Origin: Pseudomonas sp. GM79
GTDB lineage: Bacteria; Pseudomonadota; Gammaproteobacteria; Pseudomonadales; Pseudomonadaceae
Direction: 5' to 3'
Assembly (NCBI RefSeq): GCF_000282495.1
Contig: NZ_AKJE01000088.1
Location: forward strand, 1-55,754
Length of the DNA: 55,754 bases
A program made the translations under genes and the position numbers. This document shows positions 50,494 through 55,754 of the stretch, piece by piece (the first letter of the stretch is position 1; each line of letters opens with the position of its first letter). The notes beneath the pieces were generated by a model, which made no database searches, was not told the DNA's origin, and saw only the letters and a list, made by a program, of their open reading frames with translations.

Positions 50494-51708
50494 TTGCGCG
50501 AAATCGTCCTGATAAACATCACGGGAGTCGACCGTCCGGGTCTGACTGCGGCCATTACCGGTGTTCTGGCCCAGGGTGGTGTGAACATTCTCGACATCGG
50601 TCAGGCGGTGATCCACGACACCCTGTCGTTTGGCATCCTGGTTGAAATTCCCGATACCGAACAAGGTAACTCGGTGCTCAAAGACATCCTGTTCAAAGGC
50701 TATGAGCTTGAGCAACAGGTGCGTTTCACGCCGGTGTCCGAAGAGGATTACCAGCAGTGGGTCGGCAATCAGGGCAAGAAACGCCACATTGTTACCCTGC
50801 TGACCCGCAAAGTGACCGCCGAGCAATTGCAGCGCGTGAGCTCGATCACCGCCAAATATGGGCTGAATATCGATCATATCGATCGCCTGTCCGGGCGCAT
50901 GCCGCTGGACACTCCGGCCGACAAAGGCAAAGGCTGCATCGAGTTTTCCGTGCGCGGCGAGGCGGCGGACCCGCAAGCGCTGCGGGCCGAATTTCTCAGC
51001 GTCGCGCAAGAGCTGAACGTCGACATCGCCTTCCAGGAAGATTCGCTGTTCCGCCGTAACCGCCGTCTGGCGGTGTTCGACATGGACTCGACGCTGATCG
51101 AAGCCGAAGTCATCGACGAACTGGCCAAGGCCGCCGGTGTGGGCGACCAGGTGTCTGCGATTACCGAGCGGGCGATGGCCGGCGAGCTGGACTTCCGCGC
51201 CAGCTTCAAAGAACGCCTGGCCTTGCTGCAAGGGCTGGACGTCAGCGTGCTGGATTCCATCGGCGCCTCGCTGCGCCTGACCGAAGGCGCCGAAACCCTG
51301 TTCGCCGAACTCAAGCGTCTGGGCTACAAGACGGCGATTCTGTCGGGCGGCTTCACCTACTTCGCCAAGCAACTGCAGGCCAAGCTGGGCATCGACTATG
51401 TATTTGCCAACGAACTGGAAGTGGTCGACGGCAAGGTGACGGGTGTGGCGGTCGAGCCGATTGTCGATGCGCAACGCAAGGCGGATCTGCTGCGTGAGCT
51501 GGCGCATAAGGAAGGTTTGCGTCTGGAGCAGACGATTGCGGTCGGTGACGGTGCCAACGACCTGCCGATGCTGGCGATTGCCGGGCTGGGTGTAGCGTTC
51601 CGTGCCAAGCCGCTGGTCAAGCAATCGGCGAAACAGGCGATTTCCACCCTTGGGCTGGATGGTGTGCTGTATCTGCTGGGCTTTCGGGATCGCGACGGGC
51701 AGCTCTGA
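50494..51708 (+). CDS. serB: Phosphoserine phosphatase
   Basis: 404 residues. Two N-terminal ACT-like domains (MREIVLINITGVDRPGLTAA; HIVTLLTRKVTAEQLQ) and a C-terminal HAD phosphatase with FDMDSTLIEAE (catalytic Asp196 and Asp198), ILSGGFTYFA, and VGDGANDLPML (Asp352). Last step of serine synthesis. Start TTG at 50494 fits the family N-terminus and has GGGGGT seven bases upstream. Confidence 0.96.
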   Translation: MREIVLINITGVDRPGLTAAITGVLAQGGVNILDIGQAVIHDTLSFGILVEIPDTEQGNSVLKDILFKGYELEQQVRFTPVSEEDYQQWVGNQGKKRHIVTLLTRKVTAEQLQRVSSITAKYGLNIDHIDRLSGRMPLDTPADKGKGCIEFSVRGEAADPQALRAEFLSVAQELNVDIAFQEDSLFRRNRRLAVFDMDSTLIEAEVIDELAKAAGVGDQVSAITERAMAGELDFRASFKERLALLQGLDVSVLDSIGASLRLTEGAETLFAELKRLGYKTAILSGGFTYFAKQLQAKLGIDYVFANELEVVDGKVTGVAVEPIVDAQRKADLLRELAHKEGLRLEQTIAVGDGANDLPMLAIAGLGVAFRAKPLVKQSAKQAISTLGLDGVLYLLGFRDRDGQL

Positions 51709-51735
51709 GCTTTGTATTGACTGGCAGGGCGCCTT

Positions 51736-51806
51736 CGCGAGCAAGCCCGCTCCCACATTGATCGTGTGATCGACATAGATCCAATGTGGGAGCGGGCTTG
51801 CTCGCG
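51736..51806. repeat. REP pair, family A (inverted)
   Basis: Copies at 51736-51757 and 51785-51806, between convergent serB and the PA4958-like gene. In PAO1 fimX lies at this junction. Confidence 0.9.
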
Positions 51807-51837
51807 AAGGGCGCGCCGCGGTTTTACAGACTTACGC

Positions 51838-53628
51838 TCAAAGCGACTTCCACAACGAATCAAATTCTTCCGCTACCCCGACCACGCCGCTCCCCGCGGC
51901 GTTTTCGTTTCTGGCTGTCTCAAGCGAACGGTAGGCAAACTGATTAAAGCTGTTGGTACTCGCCACCCGACGCTCCAGCCCGGCCCGGCGTTCCTCGCCG
52001 TTGGTATTGATCAACACCTTATTGCCTTCCTGGAACGGCAGGCGCGGCGTGAGCAGGGTGGCCGGCAGGTCGATGGCGCTGATGGCGGGCAGTAACAGCC
52101 CGCGCAAGTACTGGCTGTGCTCGTCGTGGGCACGCATCAGTTGCAGGCCGCAGGGTTCGGCGCAAGGCGCGACTTGCTCGATACCCATCTGCGTGCCGCC
52201 GCGCCGCACCTGGCGGATCCAGCGCACCACTGCAATGCTCCAGCCTTGACCGGCGGCATCCTCGATACCAACCATTTCGCCAGCCTGTAGCTCGGCGGGC
52301 ACCGCGCCGGGCCAGGCCAGGCAATAGCCGCCAGGACTGTGATTGATCACCGGCAGCGCATAGGTCGGGAAATGCTGCTGGCGGTCGGATGCCTCGTGGC
52401 TGTCATCGTTTTGAAGGTGCGGGTATTCGATCTCTTCGTAGGGCAGCAGCGTGTCTGCGGTGCCATGGGGGGCGGCGTCGAAGGCCTGGTTCCATTGGTC
52501 TTTGGCTCGACGTGTCGGGTTGGTCGCCGAGAACTGCGCGGGGCGGGCGCCGGGTTTCTTCAGGATGTCGTTGAACGAGCGTTGCCCGCCGAGATAAAAG
52601 TGCAATGCACTCATGCCCACGCACAGGGTCAACGTGCCGTGGCCGACAGTGCGCTGGAAACTGCGCTCGGCGGCCTGACCCCAGGCGGCATGCAGGTGTT
52701 GCAGCGTATCCAGGCTCAGCCCCGCCGGAACGGGCAGCGGCGATGCCTTGTCGGCCGACTGCTGCAGATGGTTCTCGATGGCCATGACCAAGGGTTGCGG
52801 GTCGATCCCCAGCAAACTCTCCTGTTGTTCGGCGAGGAATTTGGAGCGGTAGCGCGGCCCGGTGTCGAGATCCGGGGCGATGGCAAACAGCCCGTTGTCC
52901 GGTTTGGCCGGTTGCAGCTTGATCCACTGGCTCCAGGGTTCGAGCACCTCGGCGAGCCGGGCGATCTGGTTCTGGCGCAGCTGATTGCAGCGTGAAGCAC
53001 CCAGCAGAAGGGCGACGACGTAGGTTTGCTCGATGCTCAGCTTTTGCGTCTGGCTGGCCAGTTCATCGCGCACACTCAGATTTTGCAGTTGGAACTGACA
53101 GCCAATCCGATACAGCTGATGCAGTTCCAGCCACAGATTTTCGGGTACCGGGCAATAGAGTTCAGTGGCGCGGATCAATGCGCCGTTCAGGCAATGGATT
53201 GCCCGCTGCAAAGCCTGGGTCAGCAGCGGCGCGCGATCCTTACTGAAGCGCGGCGTGACGCGAATGACGATTTGCTTGTAGCCGATCGCCAAGTGGCTCT
53301 GCAGCACCTGGCAAAGGTTGGCGATCTTGCGCGAGCGCTCGTCGAGCACAATGGCCTGATGCAGGAAATGCCGCTCCAGGTGCTTGCAGACGTAATACAC
53401 CTCGGGCCGCAGCAGTTCGAGCAATTGCAGGCGATTATCGCTGGGTGTGAGCAGTTGATTAAGTTCGCTCAAGCCTTGATACAACTGGCGAGCGGTTTCG
53501 CCGATGTTGGCTTTGGGCAGGTTGGCGATCCAGCGCTTGAGGTCGCGAGGCGTGGCTTCGCAGAAAGACAAACGCGACTGCGTCGGGATTGGTGCGCGTA
53601 GCAGCAAGACAGGATTGGTCTCATTCAT
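51838..53628 (-). CDS. PA4958-like conserved protein (possible degenerate PilZ)
   Basis: 596 residues, no signal or membrane segments. Similar in place to PA4958. Not a firmly known function. Helical N-terminal half; the middle has VGHGTLTLCVGMSALHFYLGG, which resembles the PilZ (D/N)xSxxG strand but with Gly in the Asp/Asn slot, and a second beta region (WSIAVVRWIRQVRRGGTQMGIEQVAP, then RLPFQEGNKVLINTNGEE) that also resembles PilZ-type barrels. c-di-GMP binding is therefore uncertain. Followed by a REP pair, then serB on the other strand. Confidence 0.8.
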   Translation of the reverse strand: MNETNPVLLLRAPIPTQSRLSFCEATPRDLKRWIANLPKANIGETARQLYQGLSELNQLLTPSDNRLQLLELLRPEVYYVCKHLERHFLHQAIVLDERSRKIANLCQVLQSHLAIGYKQIVIRVTPRFSKDRAPLLTQALQRAIHCLNGALIRATELYCPVPENLWLELHQLYRIGCQFQLQNLSVRDELASQTQKLSIEQTYVVALLLGASRCNQLRQNQIARLAEVLEPWSQWIKLQPAKPDNGLFAIAPDLDTGPRYRSKFLAEQQESLLGIDPQPLVMAIENHLQQSADKASPLPVPAGLSLDTLQHLHAAWGQAAERSFQRTVGHGTLTLCVGMSALHFYLGGQRSFNDILKKPGARPAQFSATNPTRRAKDQWNQAFDAAPHGTADTLLPYEEIEYPHLQNDDSHEASDRQQHFPTYALPVINHSPGGYCLAWPGAVPAELQAGEMVGIEDAAGQGWSIAVVRWIRQVRRGGTQMGIEQVAPCAEPCGLQLMRAHDEHSQYLRGLLLPAISAIDLPATLLTPRLPFQEGNKVLINTNGEERRAGLERRVASTNSFNQFAYRSLETARNENAAGSGVVGVAEEFDSLWKSL

Positions 53629-53741
53629 GCCGTAGACAAACTCCGACCGGGAAATGGGCAGTGAATGACTTGACTGTAGCAGCTATGAACGCGGAGGGGG
53701 TGTCGCGATTTTTACGTCACGCTTGCCTTGCAGGGGGATGT

Positions 53742-53767
53742 GCCGCCCGGAAGAAATTCGGGGCGGC
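53742..53767 (-). terminator. Possible psd terminator hairpin
   Basis: GCCGCCC/GGGCGGC pairing around a 12-base loop just beyond the psd stop on the minus strand; no T-run, so weak. Confidence 0.3.
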
Positions 53768-53777
53768 GGGCCCGGGA

Positions 53778-54638
53778 TCAGGCGCTTGGCAAGCCGATGC
53801 TCTGACCCATCTGCACTGGCGAAAGAGCGCCCAGTCCTTCAGCCCATTTCACTTGATCCGGCCCGAACAGCACGACAGCCGTAGAGCCGAGTTTGAAGCG
53901 ACCCAGCTCCGCGCCTTTTTCCAGATGGATCGGCGCACGGGCAGCTTCATCGTAACGGAAGGTTTTCAGCTCGCGTTTTGGCGGCGTGATCAGCCCGGCC
54001 CAGACAGTTTCGATCGACGCCACAATCATCGCGCCCACCAGCACCACGGCCATCGGCCCGCGCTCGGTATCGAAAATGCACGCCACACGCTCGTTGCGCG
54101 CGAACAGTTCCGGTACGTTTTCAGCGGTGGTCTGGTTGACCGAGAAAATGCGGCCTGGGATGTAGACCATCTCGCGCAGAGTGCCGGCCAGCGGCATATG
54201 CACGCGGTGGTAATCCTTGGGCGACAGGTAAATGGTGGCGAAATCACCGCCCATGAATGGCGCTGCGTTGGCCGCGTCACCACCGAGCAGTTCCAGCACG
54301 CTGAAGCTGTGGCCCTTGGCCTGGAAAACGCGACCGTGTTCGATCGGGCCGAGCTGGCTGACGGCACCATCGGCCGGGCTGAGGATCGCGCCTGGGGTTT
54401 CGTCCAGCGGGCGAGCGCCGTCTTTCAAGGCACGAGTGAAGAATGCATTGAAGTGCTCGTAAGCCGTCAGGTCTTCGACCAGCGCTTGGGACATGTCCAC
54501 TTGATAACGCTTGGCGAACCAGGCGGTAAGGGCGTTCTTGAACCAGCGCACGCGGCATTCGGCAATGCAGCCGGCCAGTCGCGAGAGCAAGTGATGAGGC
54601 AACAGGTATTGGCTGAGGATAAACAAACGCTTATTCAT
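53778..54638 (-). CDS. psd: Phosphatidylserine decarboxylase
   Basis: 286 residues; makes phosphatidylethanolamine at the inner membrane. The proenzyme motif LGST is in FKLGSTAVVLF; autocleavage between Gly251 and Ser252 forms the pyruvoyl prosthetic group. Other marks: FNAFFTR, GDFATIYLSPKDYHRVHMP. AAGGA seven bases before the ATG. Follows rhdA by 18 bases, so one operon. Confidence 0.95.
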   Translation of the reverse strand: MNKRLFILSQYLLPHHLLSRLAGCIAECRVRWFKNALTAWFAKRYQVDMSQALVEDLTAYEHFNAFFTRALKDGARPLDETPGAILSPADGAVSQLGPIEHGRVFQAKGHSFSVLELLGGDAANAAPFMGGDFATIYLSPKDYHRVHMPLAGTLREMVYIPGRIFSVNQTTAENVPELFARNERVACIFDTERGPMAVVLVGAMIVASIETVWAGLITPPKRELKTFRYDEAARAPIHLEKGAELGRFKLGSTAVVLFGPDQVKWAEGLGALSPVQMGQSIGLPSA

Positions 54639-54656
54639 TAACTGTCCTTAAAAACC

Positions 54657-55472
54657 TTAAATCTCTACGGGCGTGTCGGGATGGTTGCCCCATTCGCCCC
54701 AGGAGCCGGCGTAGCCTTTGACTCGCGGATAACCGAGCGACTTGGCTACTAGATACGTGAAGCCAGAACGGTGGTGAGTCTGGCAGTGGGTAATGACTTC
54801 TTTGTCTTTGGTGATACCGAGTTGTTCCAGGATTTTTGGCATGTCGGTGCGGATGCGCAGATTGCGTGCCTGATCCATGCCGGCTGTCCATTCGAAATTG
54901 ACAGCGCCCGGAATGTGCCCGCCCTTGGCCGCCAGCACTTTCTCGCCGGAGTATTCCTGCGGCCCGCGTGCGTCCCAGATCGCCAGGTCAGCGGCACCGA
55001 GACGGCTTTGCAGGTATTCGCGGGTGGCGGTGGGTTCGTCGTGCAGCGTCAGGGCGACCGGTCCACCGACCGCAGCCGGGATCTGGATCGACATGGGCAT
55101 GCCTTCCGCCAGCCAGGCCTTCAGGCCACCATCGATATAGTGATACTTGCTGTGGCCGATGACATCCAGCAGCCAGATAAAGCGCCCGGCCCAACCGCCG
55201 CCTTCGTCGTCATAGACGACATAGACCGCATCGGGGTTGTGGCCCAGTTCGCCGAACAATGCTTCAAGCGCGGCTTGGGTCGGCAGCAGGCCTGGCGCAG
55301 GCGCCTGACCCAGTTGAGTGCGTTTTGGATCGACAAAGCGTGCCCCGGGGATATGCCCTGCGGCATAGCGGGCGCTGCTGGTCAGGTCCACCAGAATCAG
55401 TTCGCGGGAGTCGAGACGCGGGAGCAGGTCGCTCGGCTCGATCACCAGCGCCAAGCCAGAGAAGTCAGACAT
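54657..55472 (-). CDS. rhdA: Thiosulfate sulfurtransferase (rhodanese)
   Basis: 271 residues, tandem rhodanese domains. The active-site Cys230 is in HCQTHHRSGF, the loop type of Azotobacter RhdA. Transfers sulfur from thiosulfate to cyanide or another acceptor, and is PA4956-like. The ATG at 55472 has GGAG seven bases upstream; an open frame six codons longer is less likely. First gene of rhdA-psd. Confidence 0.94.
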   Translation of the reverse strand: MSDFSGLALVIEPSDLLPRLDSRELILVDLTSSARYAAGHIPGARFVDPKRTQLGQAPAPGLLPTQAALEALFGELGHNPDAVYVVYDDEGGGWAGRFIWLLDVIGHSKYHYIDGGLKAWLAEGMPMSIQIPAAVGGPVALTLHDEPTATREYLQSRLGAADLAIWDARGPQEYSGEKVLAAKGGHIPGAVNFEWTAGMDQARNLRIRTDMPKILEQLGITKDKEVITHCQTHHRSGFTYLVAKSLGYPRVKGYAGSWGEWGNHPDTPVEI

Positions 55473-55560
55473 GTGAGGTCTCCAGAGCACAAAGGGGAGG
55501 ATTGTAGCGCAGCGTCATGAGGGTCTGTTATCAGTTATTTCGGCGCAGGAAACAACGTGG

Positions 55561-55715
55561 CTTGTAGCAGCTGTCGAGCCCCGGCGAGGCTGCGTTCGGC
55601 TGCGAAGCAGTCGTAAAATCAGAGATTGCGGTATATCAGGTAGACCGAATTCGCCAGGTTCACGACTGCTACGCAGCCGAACGCAGCCTCGCCGGGGCTC
55701 GACAGCTGCTACAAG
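55561..55715. repeat. Long inverted repeat, family D
   Basis: Arms of 54 bases at 55561-55614 and 55662-55715 match at 53 positions (core GCTGTCGAGCCCCGGCGAGG), with a 47-base loop. Confidence 0.9.
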
Positions 55716-55753
55716 CCGAACGCAGCCTCGCCGGGGCTCGACAGCTGCTACAA
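55676..55753. repeat. Tandem 39-bp repeat, family D
   Basis: Two perfect copies of a 39-bp unit at 55676-55714 and 55715-55753 (starting GCCGAACGCAGCCTCGCC). The array continues from the right arm of the inverted repeat and runs into the window edge, so its full size is not known. Confidence 0.9.
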
Positions 55754-55754
55754 G

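Noticed and set aside
53589..54641. 350-codon plus-strand frame opposite psd
   Set aside because: Antisense of psd with biased composition and no recognised domains; psd with LGST motif is certain.
55561..55754. CRISPR array
   Set aside because: Tandem copies are directly adjacent without spacers and belong with a palindromic repeat.

Overview
The window is a chromosomal segment of a fluorescent-group Pseudomonas (P. fluorescens-like). Gene order follows, with rearrangements, the P. aeruginosa PAO1 block from aceF/aceE and glnE through the waa/wap LPS core cluster to rhdA. Coding composition is GC-rich, -10 boxes are often followed by a CCGCC-type stretch, and intergenic gaps carry REP palindromes of the GGGAGCGGGCTTGCTCGCG type typical of this group. 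No phage, IS element, CRISPR array, rRNA or tRNA was recognised. Homology calls come from reading the proteins; PAO1 comparisons are from memory.

Layout. (1) 1-6234: pyruvate dehydrogenase aceE-aceF on the minus strand, diverging from glnE; two copies of a 15-bp palindrome lie before aceE. (2) 6568-13526: a tightly overlapping operon waaF-waaC-waaG-waaP-wapP-wapG-wapQ that adds heptoses, the first hexose and the phosphates of the LPS inner core. (3) 13938-17873: LPS carbamoyltransferase wapO, a GT2 glycosyltransferase and an unassigned capsule-like protein. (4) 17892-26862: a small kinase-like gene on the minus strand, then ssg-waaL, msbA-mig-14-dnpA and hldE: sugar assembly, O-antigen ligation, lipid A-core flipping, peptide resistance/persistence factors and heptose precursor synthesis. 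(5) 26965-29950: minus-strand operon of an FAD oxidoreductase, an aldo/keto reductase and a degenerate-Nudix protein. (6) 30149-32778: SMR transporter diverging from a LysR regulator, then waaA (Kdo transferase). (7) 32939-38927: tolC-type channel on the minus strand; TPP riboswitch, thiC and the HMP-transporter-like cytX; a lipoprotein overlapping cytX tail to tail. (8) 39157-47699: nudF, DUF1249, cpdA, yqiA, then parE, two small exported or membrane proteins and parC in one compact unit. (9) 47876-55472: PqiC-like lipoprotein, an SMP_2/AhpA-like membrane protein diverging from serB, a PA4958-like protein, and rhdA-psd. (10) 55561-55754: a large repeat cluster running off the end.

The common thread of the first 33 kb is the outer envelope: hldE makes ADP-heptose, waaA adds Kdo, waaC/F/G/P and the wap genes build and decorate the core, waaL attaches O-antigen and msbA flips lipid A-core. 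The second half is housekeeping (thiamine, topoisomerase IV, nucleotide and cAMP turnover, serine, phosphatidylethanolamine).

Most notable observations: paired palindromes with about five-helical-turn spacing before aceE; two kinase-like LPS proteins lacking the canonical catalytic Asp; a probable degenerate cyclase-like domain in the SMP_2 protein; SD-sequestering and palindromic elements before nudF and cpdA; a Shine-Dalgarno-less waaA; and four repeat families that coincide with several gene-order breaks relative to PAO1 (ilvE, fimX, and the block between tolC and waaA).
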